Shown: positions 53,351-61,526 of the stretch, one piece after another | Numbering within the stretch: position 1 is the first letter of the stretch | How the letters are laid out: every line of letters starts with the position of its first letter | From: Paraburkholderia piptadeniae | GTDB taxonomy: Bacteria > Pseudomonadota > Gammaproteobacteria > Burkholderiales > Burkholderiaceae | NCBI RefSeq assembly: GCF_900007165.1 | Contig: NZ_CYGY02000021.1 | Location: 2,877 to 66,876, forward strand | Direction of reading: 5' to 3' | DNA: 64,000 nt | Translations under genes and position numbers: made by a program | The notes under the pieces: model-generated | What the model was told of the DNA's origin: nothing | The model's database searches: none | Seen by the model: the letters and a program-made list of their open reading frames with translations, nothing else

Positions 53351-54904
53351 ATGAATGCATCCATTTCGACGGTCGCCGTCGTCGGCGGCGGCTCGGTCGC
53401 CACGTCGTTTCTGTATCAGTTGCTGCATGCGCTGGAGCCGAATCCGACGCTCAAGCTGCGCGTACTGATCTTCGAGCCCGCCGAAAGCATCGGCCCCGGC
53501 CAGGCTTATCAGGCCGATGCGAACAGCAATCTGCTCAACATCCCGGCCAGTGCGATGTCGGCCATCGCGAACGAGCGGGATGACTTCGTGCGCTGGCTGC
53601 GCTCGCGCTCGGTGCGCTATCTCGCCAGCTTCGGCGTGAGCGAGATCGATCCCAAGGACGTTTATCCACGCCCGCTGTTCGGCGCTTATCTGCGCGATGT
53701 CTATCGACGCTGCCAGCGCAAAGCGCGCGCGCTCGGTGTGGCGCTCGAACATGTGCGCGCACGCGTCTACGATGTCGAAGCGCCGGCGCACGGAACGGCC
53801 GTGCGTATTGTCACGGATTCGGGCAACGGCTATGTCGCTCAGCGCGCGGTCTTGTGCAACGGCAATCTGCCGTCGGTTGCATTCGCCGATCTGCACGGCG
53901 ACGCGCGCTATTTCAACTCGCCCTATCCCGTCAGCGAACTCACATCGAGGATCGGCTGCTATGACAGCGTCTGCATCGTCGGCACGAGCCTGAGCGCCGT
54001 GGATGCGATCGTCGCGCTCGCCCGCGGCGGTCATCGCGGACGCATCGTCGGCGTGTCGCGCAATGGACGCCTGCCTTCGGTGAAAAGCCCGCACAATCCT
54101 TCGTTGTCGCTCGCCGCGTTGTGCCCCGCGGCGCTCGATCGCGTGCTGGAAGGCCGCAGCGGCGCCACGCTCGAAGATGTCGGCGCGATGCTGCACAGTG
54201 CGCTTGTCGCGGCAGGCGGCGCGTACGATCCCGCCGACATCCTCGGTCCGCGCGACGCCGATGCGCTCGCCGCGCTCTCCGACGAGCTCGTGCGCGCACG
54301 CTCGGGCCCGCGGCTCTGGCAAGCGGTGGCGGCGTCGACCAACGAGTGCATCGAGAACCTGTGGCGCGCGCTCGGCGACACAGAACGACAGCGTTTTCTG
54401 CGCGACTTTCGCTCGCTATGGATGGCGCGCCGCGCGACCTTTCCGCTGCGCAACGCCGAGCAGATCGTCGAGCGGCTCGCGTCAGGACAACTGTCGATCT
54501 TCGATGGATTCGCGGGACTTCATCGTCCGCGCAACGACGGCCCGCTCCATATGCGGCGCGCATGCAAGGATGGCGGCTTCGACTCGATCGAATGCGACTG
54601 GGTCATCAATGCGACGAGCTTTAGCACATCGACTCGCGACACGAGCGATCCATTGATCCGCATGCTCGTGCAGCGCGGGCTCGCGCGGGAAGATGCAGCG
54701 GGCGGCGTCGCGCTCGACTTCGATACCGGCTGTCTGGTGACTGCGCGCGGCGTCGTCGAGCCGCGCATTTCTCTGATCGGCAGTCTAGCGACAGGCGCCT
54801 ATTTCTGGACCACGTCGATGGAGATCAACGCACGCCTCGCGGATGGACAAGCGCAAGCGCTGGCAGCATCGATCAGGAAGGCGGGAATGGCGCGCGTCGC
54901 GTGA
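53351..54904 (+). CDS. FAD/NAD(P)-binding oxidoreductase-like protein
   Basis: A 517-residue protein of the FAD-NAD(P)-binding family (YdhS-like). The first dinucleotide loop is VAVVGGGSVATSFLYQLL at residues 8-25, and GPGQAYQADANSNLLNIPASAM follows; a second nucleotide site is VCIVGTSLSAVDAIVALA, and a late FAD block is IGSLATGAYFWTTSMEIN. ATG 53351 has GGAG upstream. It lies 45 bp behind the aldehyde dehydrogenase gene in one operon. Members often handle oxidation or hydroxylation with NADPH, but the specific reaction cannot be told. A terminator follows. Confidence 0.78.
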   Translation: MNASISTVAVVGGGSVATSFLYQLLHALEPNPTLKLRVLIFEPAESIGPGQAYQADANSNLLNIPASAMSAIANERDDFVRWLRSRSVRYLASFGVSEIDPKDVYPRPLFGAYLRDVYRRCQRKARALGVALEHVRARVYDVEAPAHGTAVRIVTDSGNGYVAQRAVLCNGNLPSVAFADLHGDARYFNSPYPVSELTSRIGCYDSVCIVGTSLSAVDAIVALARGGHRGRIVGVSRNGRLPSVKSPHNPSLSLAALCPAALDRVLEGRSGATLEDVGAMLHSALVAAGGAYDPADILGPRDADALAALSDELVRARSGPRLWQAVAASTNECIENLWRALGDTERQRFLRDFRSLWMARRATFPLRNAEQIVERLASGQLSIFDGFAGLHRPRNDGPLHMRRACKDGGFDSIECDWVINATSFSTSTRDTSDPLIRMLVQRGLAREDAAGGVALDFDTGCLVTARGVVEPRISLIGSLATGAYFWTTSMEINARLADGQAQALAASIRKAGMARVA

Positions 54905-54929
54905 CGCTCGAATCGCGTCATTGCATGTG

Positions 54930-54967
54930 AAACGCCGGCCCCGCGCATTGTCGGGACCGGCGTTTTT
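54930..54967 (+). terminator. Terminator after FAD protein gene
   Basis: AAACGCCGG (54930-54938) pairs with CCGGCGTTT (54957-54965), with CCC/GGG continuing inward and TTTTTC at the 3' end. It separates the operon from the convergent GMC gene. Confidence 0.85.
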
Positions 54968-54979
54968 CTTAGTGCCACG

Positions 54980-56638
54980 TCAGGACATCGTCGCGGCGGC
55001 GCGCTTCACGCCATTGTCGAAGCCAACCGACGATGCATCGCCGCGCGACGCGGCCGCGAGAATCATGTCGGCTGCTTTCTCCGCGATCATCACCGTCGGA
55101 GAATTCGTGTTGCCCGACACGAGCAGCGGAATGATCGAGCAGTCGACCACGCGCAGCCCGCCAACGCCACGCACGCGCAGTTCGGGGTCGACCACAGACA
55201 TATCGTCGACGCCCATCTTGCAGGTGCCGGACGGATGGAAGATCGTGCCGCCGGTTTCGCGCGCGAACGCGAGGAGTTCGTCATCCGTCTCGAGTGGCGC
55301 GCTCGGCGAGAAGGTGTCGCGCAGATACGGCTTCATGGCGCGCGTGTCGGCGAGCCGCTGGATGAGACGCAGCCCTTCGATCGCGCATCGTTGATCCACT
55401 TCGGCCGTCAGATAGTTCGCGACGATGGACGGCGATTCGCGCGAATCCGGCGATTTGATCGCGAGCCGTCCGCGTGATTCGGGCCGCAACTGGCACACCG
55501 AAAAGGTGCATCCGGAAAACTTATGCGGATCGGTGCGCGTCTTTTCCGCCGATATCGCGCCGAAATGGAACTGCACGTCGGGCGTCTTCGATTCGGGCAG
55601 CACACGCGCGAACATGCCGCCCGGCGTCGCCGTATAGGCAAGCGGACCACGCTTGCGCAGCAGATAGTTCAGTCCGAGCCCGAGGCGCCCCGCCTTCGTG
55701 CGCATGCCGTCGTTGATGGTGATGGGCTTCGTGACGCGATAGATCGAGCGCAACTGAAGATGATCCTGCAAATTCTCGCCGACGCCCGGCAGATCGCTCA
55801 CCAGATCGATGCCGTGCCTGCCCAGCAGTCCCGCCGCTCCGACGCCCGACAGTTGCAGGAGTTGCGGGCTTTGCAACGCTCCAGCCGACAGGATCACCTC
55901 TCGGCGCGCCGAGATATGGAACTTCGAGCCGTTCTGAGTGAACTGAACGCCACTCGCGCGCTTGCCTTCGAACACCACACGCTCGACGTGCGCATGCGTC
56001 TCAACGCGCAGATTGGCGCGGTTCATTGCCGGGCGAAGATAAGCGACTGCGGTGCTGCATCGTCTGCCTTCCTTAATGAACATCTGATAGTAGCCGCAGC
56101 CTTCCTGCTGCGCGCCGTTGAAGTCCGGATTGCGTGGAATGCCGAGTTCTTCGCCTGCATCGAAGAACGCTTCCATCAGCTCGAAGCGCTCATTGATGTC
56201 GGAGCACCAGAGCGGGCCGCTCGCCCCGTGATACGTGCTTTCGCCGCGCGTGTTGTGCTCCGATTTGCGGAAGTACGGCAGCACGTCCTTGAAGCTCCAG
56301 CCGGTGCAGCCCGCATCGGCCCAGGCGTCGTAATCCTCGTGCTGACCGCGAATGAAGATTAGCCCGTTGATCGAGCTCGATCCGCCGAGCACGACGCCGC
56401 GCGGCCAGAAGATTTCGCGGTTGCCCATCGTCGGCTCGGGGTCGGTGTAGAAGTGCCGCGCAAACTGCGTTTCGTAAATCGTCTTGCCGTAGCCGAGCGG
56501 CATGCGCAGCCAAAACGAATCGTCGACCGGGCCGCCTTCCAGCAGCAGCACCGAATGCTTGCCCGACTCGCTCAACCGGTTGCCCAGCACGCACCCCGCC
56601 GATCCCGCACCCACCACGATGTAGTCATAAGTCTGCAT
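54980..56638 (-). CDS. GMC-family FAD alcohol oxidoreductase (paralogue)
   Basis: A 552-residue GMC oxidoreductase related to the one at 10871. The FAD loop is DYIVVGAGSAGCVLGNRLSE, then PRGVVLGGSSSINGLIFIRG, SAGALQSPQLLQLSGVG, the catalytic histidine in IFHPSGTCKMGVDD and a C-terminal SGNTNSPTVMIAEKAADMI. The start at ATG 56638 puts the FAD loop at residue 5 as usual; the frame extends 35 codons upstream. It may oxidise the alcohol released by the sulfatase to the aldehyde used by the dehydrogenase at 51875. A degenerate IclR-type palindrome lies about 90 bp upstream. Confidence 0.88.
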   Translation of the reverse strand: MQTYDYIVVGAGSAGCVLGNRLSESGKHSVLLLEGGPVDDSFWLRMPLGYGKTIYETQFARHFYTDPEPTMGNREIFWPRGVVLGGSSSINGLIFIRGQHEDYDAWADAGCTGWSFKDVLPYFRKSEHNTRGESTYHGASGPLWCSDINERFELMEAFFDAGEELGIPRNPDFNGAQQEGCGYYQMFIKEGRRCSTAVAYLRPAMNRANLRVETHAHVERVVFEGKRASGVQFTQNGSKFHISARREVILSAGALQSPQLLQLSGVGAAGLLGRHGIDLVSDLPGVGENLQDHLQLRSIYRVTKPITINDGMRTKAGRLGLGLNYLLRKRGPLAYTATPGGMFARVLPESKTPDVQFHFGAISAEKTRTDPHKFSGCTFSVCQLRPESRGRLAIKSPDSRESPSIVANYLTAEVDQRCAIEGLRLIQRLADTRAMKPYLRDTFSPSAPLETDDELLAFARETGGTIFHPSGTCKMGVDDMSVVDPELRVRGVGGLRVVDCSIIPLLVSGNTNSPTVMIAEKAADMILAAASRGDASSVGFDNGVKRAAATMS

Positions 56639-56725
56639 GAGTATCCTCGTCCATTCTGTTCGCTTCCGTCGCCGCGCATGGGTCTTTGATCGAAGGCGCT
56701 CACTTCGAGATTTCGTTTCGTGCCG

Positions 56726-56740
56726 TCCTGGTTTATGGGA
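56726..56740. promoter_or_regulatory. Degenerate IclR-type operator before GMC gene
   Basis: TCCTGGTTTATGGGA keeps the length and most positions of TCCTATTTTATAGGA (three differences). The match is weak and may be chance. Confidence 0.35.
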
Positions 56741-56743
56741 CAC

Positions 56744-57109
56744 GTGTTCTATACCTTGACACTTGGGATCCTGTCACCGGCTGATGACGGGGTCAATAGC
56801 GATAGCTCGAATTTCAGGGAATTCACCTAGGCGCGCTCCAACTGAACGTGATGGTTCATACGATCGAGTAGCAGGAACGTCGAGTTGAGGAAGAAGAATG
56901 GGCCGGGCAGACGGCCGGGGCGGAACAAGGCCGATCCCGGGCGTGGCCACACGGTCACCAAAACGAAGCGGGCAACGGCCGACTAGCCGGGCCCTCGTTT
57001 CTGCGACTCGCGGGAATGTGCGAAAGAGCAGGACTTTAGAGACCAGAAGATGTTTCAGAAAGCCGGCGGCGGCTCACTCCCTCCTTCGTTTGATGCTCAT
57101 GCCTGGACA
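56744..57109. other. Gene-free stretch with an unrecognised protein tail
   Basis: No intact gene. The minus strand can be read as GPFFFLNSTFLLLDRMNHHV and a few residues more to a stop at about 56829, which looks like the C-terminal end of a lost protein; I do not recognise it. Confidence 0.3.
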
Positions 57110-57420
57110 ATGCGGCGACCGATAAAGGACGCGCACAGAGAAGATACGATGCCCATATAGCGCACTCTGGCGTGAACAACTCATACAGGAAAATTGCGAC
57201 GGTGCCGTTGATGGCGGCGTAAAAGATGCCGTAGAGAATCGCGATTGCGATCCATACCAGCATGGTGTGGCCGGCCGCATGGGTGAATACCTAAAAGGCC
57301 GGATAGACGAACGCCGCCGTGATGAGTGCCGCGAAACCATACAGACGGGACGGCCGACGAGATCCGAAATGCGGCCGAAGACAGGAATGGTGATGGTCAA
57401 CTCGGTGGCGGAGGGCTGAT
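57110..57420 (-). pseudogene. Remnant of an MHS-family transporter
   Basis: Pieces in two frames match the second half of the MHS gene at 12645: TITIPVFGRISDLVGRPVC, then AAFVYPAF-stop-VFTHAA and MLVWIAIAILYGIFYAAING followed by TVAIFLYELFTPE. A stop replaces the Trp of PAFWIF, and there are frame changes. The gene is dead. Confidence 0.75.
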
Positions 57421-57559
57421 GTCTCTGCGCAAGCTGCGATTGCGGACGCCGTGTCTCCGCGGGAGCGCGGCGGGTATCAAGGGTATCTTCCGGCGTATGG
57501 CCGATAGCGTCGATCGCCGGTCCGCAAGTTGGAGTGACGATCCACTCAAATCCAGGCTC

Positions 57560-57795
57560 CAAAACATCGACCCAGGTTATCGATCGAGTGATGCGACTGT
57601 TGGACACGCTCACCGCCCATAGCGACCCCGTAAGCCTGAAAGAACTGGGGCAGCGCGCAGAGTTGCATCCCTCAACCCCTTACCGCATCCTGCCTGATTT
57701 CCTCGATCGGTTGGCCCCCGGCCCGCTTGGGGATGCGCTTGCTCGAGATTGCAAACCTAGTCAGGGCGGGCCTGTATGTCGATAACGACGACGTT
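57560..57795 (+). pseudogene. Remnant of an IclR-family regulator
   Basis: QVIDRVMRLLDTLTAHSDPV, SLKELGQRAELHPSTPYRIL is the winged helix of an IclR protein. After DRLAPGP a frameshift follows, and the next frame continues RLGMRLLEIANLVRAGLYV before all similarity stops. Only the first 80 residues survive. The 57796-58009 stretch behind it holds no gene. Confidence 0.75.
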
Positions 57796-58009
57796 ACGCA
57801 GCGGAAATCGCGACAGGCCAGCTGAAGATCAGGGGAACGGTATGCTCGGCTGGGCCGCCGTGCGAACGCAGCGGCATGTCGCCCCGAAACCTTGAGCGCG
57901 GTCGCCAGCCGCAACAGCTTCTCGATCAAGTCAAGTGATTCATCGGCCCATGTGCCGGCGGTCACTCTCCTTGAGGTATCGACGCGAGTGGGGGGCGCGC
58001 CTCAAGCGG

Positions 58010-58401
58010 TCAGAACGCCGGACGATCCTTGCGGTAGGCGTTCTTAACAGCTATCTTGCCATTCCTGAAAGTGAACACGTCCACCACGCGTGCTTCGACG
58101 CGCGAGCCGTCGGCCTTGGTGCCGCGGAACGTCGATTCTGAGACGCCGCGTTCGCCGCTCACAAAATGCTCGCCTTCCTGTCACAATGCATAGGGGACAG
58201 GTTTCCCACGCTAGCGAGAAACCCTTGCGCACTTCGTCACGGCCATCGAAAGTGCGGCCCATCAAATCGGGGCCGGCCACGCCGTGAAAAATCGCAATCA
58301 TCGGCCATGCAGTTCATCAACGTTTCAATGTCGTGGCGGTTCCATGCGTCGTTGAACGTTTCGAGAAGACGGATATAGTCCTGATTCGATTGAGTTGTCA
58401 T
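58010..58401 (-). pseudogene. Broken SnoaL/ketosteroid-isomerase-like gene
   Basis: From ATG 58401 the frame gives MTTQSNQDYIRLLETFNDAW, NRHDIETLMNCMADD. A frameshift leads to FHGVAGPDLMGRTFDGRDEV, RKGFSLAWETCP, and a second one to GEHFVSGERGVSESTFRGTK and VVDVFTFRNGKIAVKNAYRK, ending PAF at TGA 58010. Together they make a complete SnoaL-like (NTF2-fold) protein of about 130 residues with two frameshifts, so recently inactivated. Confidence 0.8.
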
Positions 58402-58429
58402 TGGTCAATTGCCATTTTGTTGAAGAAGC

Positions 58430-59385
58430 GTCCGCGCGCATTTAGCGCTTCTCGTGGATCTTCTGGTAAGCGAGTGCAAAGTCATGCGCGATGTGTTCGG
58501 CTACGACACGCGCATCCTGACTGCCAATGAAGTCGCAGGGAGATACGTCGACGATAGGGAAAGCTGGGGTGCGATGCTCGAACCTGACGGGATTGGCGTG
58601 CACCCGCTCAAGCTGTAGTTTGGCTATCTATCTACGGATGGCACGGAAGCTTGGCGTGAAGGTCCATCCGGGAACACCCGTACTCGGGGTCGAGACTGTT
58701 CGGGGAGTACATCATTTGCGTACACCTCGCGGCGTGGTGCGGGCGAAGGCTGTCGCCTTCGCAACGGGTGGATACACGCGTAACGATATGCACAGTGCGC
58801 TTTCCGCCAAGATCATGCCTATCCTGTCCAATTCTCTGCTAACCCGGCCTCTCTCCCTGGAAGACCCTGGAAGAGATCGATGCAACGAACTTCCGCGCGA
58901 ACATCTTTATCACCGATACGAGGACCCTCCGGTTCTATTACCGTCTTCTGCCGGACAACCGCGTGCAGATCGGGAGCCGCAGCGCTATTACCGGTGCAGA
59001 TGCAAGCCCCCCCGACACATGGCTGTGCTTGTGGAGGGGCTGCACAGAAAATTCCCAGCCTTGAGGGGAATCAAGATCGACTATTCCTGGTGGAGCTGGG
59101 TGGATGTGAGCCATGACATGATGCCGCGCGTCGTACAGCCCGATGCGCGGCAAAGCGTCTTCTACACAATTGGGTTCGGAGGCAACGGTGTGTCGTTCTC
59201 GGCGCATGCGGCGCGACGCCCGAGCGCGTCGCGGGCAAATGGCCGGGGAATCGCGATCTCCCGATCTACGACTCGGTACTCGAATATCCAAATGTAATAA
59301 GCGTGATGAGGTGGAAAGGTTTCGCGCCGTTCCGTCGCATCGGACAATGCTTTCTCTACAAGGAGTATCACGCGCAGGACGACAG
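58430..59385 (+). pseudogene. Broken FAD amine oxidase-like gene (middle and C terminus)
   Basis: Several frames add up to a DAO-type FAD oxidoreductase like gamma-glutamylputrescine oxidase: VMRDVFGYDTRILTANEVAG, MARKLGVKVHPGTPVLGVET, VRAKAVAFATGGYTRN, then EIDATNFRANIFITDTRTLR in another frame, GIKIDYSWWSWVDVSHDMMP, FYTIGFGGNGVSFSAHA and FAPFRRIGQCFLYKEYH. At least one stop (58618) and several frameshifts break it. The N-terminal FAD loop is absent on this strand; a matching N-terminal piece lies next to it in reverse orientation. Confidence 0.75.
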
Positions 59386-59502
59386 GCCCGTGAAACCCGA
59401 GCCAACAATCACCACGTCGACATCGGCGTCACCCTCCTGCGGCCCATCGTCTTCCGGCGGCTCGCCGGCGGTCGCAACCCAGTAGGTTGGCGCGTAATCC
59501 AT
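59370..59502 (-). pseudogene. N-terminal piece of an FAD oxidoreductase, inverted
   Basis: From ATG 59502 the minus strand reads MDYAPTYWVATAGEPPEDDG, then DVDVVIVGSGFTGLSSCA and a stop. This is the start and FAD loop of a DAO-type oxidoreductase. It meets, tail to tail, the C-terminal end of the plus-strand remnant at 59385. The simplest reading is one gene cut by an inversion. Confidence 0.7.
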
Positions 59503-59825
59503 GGGCTTGGAAGGGGATCGTAAGCGACACACGCGCCGCGATGGGCCGTTGCGATGAAATCAATGGTAGCCACGAGCACTCCTGGAAAGTGCTCTCACAC
59601 TGCCTCGGACGTCGCGCTTGTCCTAGTGCCAGCCTCTGCCCTTTTTATAGCTCCAGACAGCCATCCATATTCGCTTCATCGCGCGACTGGCCCTACCGAT
59701 TTACAGCCACTGGCGCTACGAGCAACTGTTTTTGGAGAGTAATACTGACCGTAACCTTTCGCCATATCCGAGCGCTGGTCTTCCATTGCGAATCGGTCAG
59801 GCTCAACGCTCGCACGGAGTGGACC
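59503..59825. other. Intergenic stretch before the symporter operon
   Basis: No gene. A hairpin GAGCACT, CCTGGAA, AGTGCTC lies at 59574-59594. The promoter of the operon that starts at 59826 must be here or nearby. Confidence 0.45.
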
Positions 59826-60026
59826 ATGCTTAGATTCTTGATTGGTATCGTAATACCCTATATCGGAGTCGTTGGCTTGCTGCCTTGGGTTGCGTCGCAG
59901 GATTTCTACGTGCTTGGGATTCCCTTTATTTACGCGTGGATGTTCGCGTGGTTCGTACTTACCTCCGGATGCCTGTTGTTGTGCTGGAAGCTCTTTGACA
60001 AGCACGCCGAAACGCGCAACAGCTGA
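59826..60026 (+). CDS. DUF3311 small membrane protein
   Basis: A 66-residue protein with two membrane helices (residues 3-22 and 31-55; VIPYIGVVGLLPWVASQDFYVLGIPFIYAWMFAWFV in pieces), typical of DUF3311. Such proteins are encoded directly before SSS-family symporters of the MctP/PanF kind and are thought to be accessory subunits. GGAG precedes ATG 59826 by six bases. The symporter gene starts 32 bp downstream. Confidence 0.8.
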   Translation: MLRFLIGIVIPYIGVVGLLPWVASQDFYVLGIPFIYAWMFAWFVLTSGCLLLCWKLFDKHAETRNS

Positions 60027-60058
60027 GAATTCAGAAAACCAATCCAGGAGACATCAGC

Positions 60059-61444
60059 ATGGCATCCGCAGTATTTCTGGGCTTCATCGCCCTCTCGCTC
60101 TTCCTCGCGCTCCGCGCGGGCAAGGGCCACAGCAAACAGGGTGTACACGACTTTTTCGTTGCGTCTCGTCAATTCGGCGCGTGGCTGGTGTTCTTTCTTG
60201 CGGCAGGTGAAATTTACAGCATAGGCACGATGGTCGGCTTTCCCGGCGGAATTTATGCGAAGGGGCCGACCTACGGCGTCTGGTTCCTTGGCTACATCCT
60301 TCTTGCGTATCCGGTCGGCTATTTCATTGGCCCGAAAATCTGGGAAGCCGGCAAACGATACAACGCGATTACGCTGCCTGACCTGTTCAAAGGCCATTTC
60401 GCGAGCCGCGGGCTTGAAGTAATCGTCGCAATTTCCGCGCTCTTTTTCCTGCTGCCATGGGGTCAGTTGCAGTTCACCGGCCTGGTCGCTGCGCTCAAGG
60501 GGCTCGGCTGGCACGTGAACCCTGTTGGTCTTATCTCGATTGCCGCAGCGCTCGCATTCACCTATATATTGATTGCCGGAGTGCGCGGGACGGCATATAT
60601 CGCAATCCTGAAGGACATCCTGATGGTCGCCGCCATTGTCATTACCGGGGTGGCGGTCGCATGGGAAGCGGGCGTTGGCCCGGTGTTCAAGGCCGCAAGC
60701 CAGCACGTCTCGAATAGCATGAACGCGCATCAACTCACCTTCGCGATGAGTACGATGCTGTTCCAGTCGCTCGGCTTCTACGTATTGCCATTCTCGACCC
60801 AGAACTTCTTCACCGCGAAGAGCGCCAATACGATTCGCCGCTCGCAGGTGGCGATGCCGCTGTACATGTTGATGTATCCTTTTCTTGTGGTCGCGTCCTA
60901 TTACGCAATCGCACAGAACGTGAAGCTAGGGTCACCCAACGAAGCCTTTTTCAGTGCAGTCACCCACCTGTTGCCTTCCTGGCTTGTTGGCCTGGTGGCA
61001 GCCGGCGCCTCGCTTTCTGGACTGCTCGTGCTTGCAGGCATTTGCCTGGCTATTGGACCTGTGGTGACGCGCAACCTGCTGCCGCACGTGCCCGAAACAC
61101 GTCAGAAGGCCGGCGCGAAGGTGGTGATCGCGCTGTATCTGTTGCTGTCGATTGTCATGACGCTCGCGACTCCAAACCTGATGCTCACGCTCATCAACAT
61201 GACCTACTACGGCGTCACGCAGTTCTTTCCGGGTGTCATCGTTGCCGTGTTCGGTCTGCGGGTGAGCGCGCGCGCCATCGGCTCGGGCATGGTCGTCGGA
61301 CAGGTACTCGCGGTCGTACTCTACGTGCTAAACCCCGATCTGGGAGGCTTGAACCTGGGGCTCGTGTGTCTCGCGGCGAACGTCCTCGTCATGGGGACTC
61401 TCAATCTGAACACCCGCCGCAGTCAAATTCACGCGCAGTTGTGA
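60059..61444 (+). CDS. Sodium:solute symporter (SSS family, MctP/PanF-like)
   Basis: A 461-residue membrane protein of the sodium:solute symporter family with about 13 helices. Features are DFFVASRQFGAWLVFFLAAGEIYSIGTMVGFPGGIYAKGP near the start, LPWGQLQFTGLVAALKGLG, and SLGFYVLPFSTQNFFTAKSANTIRRSQ in pieces. CCAGGAG lies before the start. With the DUF3311 protein it resembles monocarboxylate and pantothenate importers. It probably supplies the substrate, or removes the product, of the amidohydrolase encoded next. Confidence 0.85.
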   Translation: MASAVFLGFIALSLFLALRAGKGHSKQGVHDFFVASRQFGAWLVFFLAAGEIYSIGTMVGFPGGIYAKGPTYGVWFLGYILLAYPVGYFIGPKIWEAGKRYNAITLPDLFKGHFASRGLEVIVAISALFFLLPWGQLQFTGLVAALKGLGWHVNPVGLISIAAALAFTYILIAGVRGTAYIAILKDILMVAAIVITGVAVAWEAGVGPVFKAASQHVSNSMNAHQLTFAMSTMLFQSLGFYVLPFSTQNFFTAKSANTIRRSQVAMPLYMLMYPFLVVASYYAIAQNVKLGSPNEAFFSAVTHLLPSWLVGLVAAGASLSGLLVLAGICLAIGPVVTRNLLPHVPETRQKAGAKVVIALYLLLSIVMTLATPNLMLTLINMTYYGVTQFFPGVIVAVFGLRVSARAIGSGMVVGQVLAVVLYVLNPDLGGLNLGLVCLAANVLVMGTLNLNTRRSQIHAQL

Positions 61445-61452
61445 TGCAAATT

Positions 61453-61495
61453 GCCGGGCAATCGATGGTTATTGCCCGGCTACACAAAGCCGGGC
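61453..61495 (+). promoter_or_regulatory. Competing hairpins between symporter and amidohydrolase genes
   Basis: GCCGGGCAAT (61453-61462) pairs perfectly with ATTGCCCGGC (61471-61480). The 3' arm GCCCGGC can instead pair with GCCGGGC (61489-61495). Two mutually exclusive hairpins in an 80-bp gap could act as an attenuator or processing site; no long T run follows. Confidence 0.45.
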
Positions 61496-61526
61496 TTCGA
61501 ATGTTGTTCTCTTACCCGAATCCTTT

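Noticed and set aside
59554..59742. A 62-codon frame before the DUF3311 gene
   Set aside because: No ribosome site and no family likeness; it covers the hairpin at 59574.
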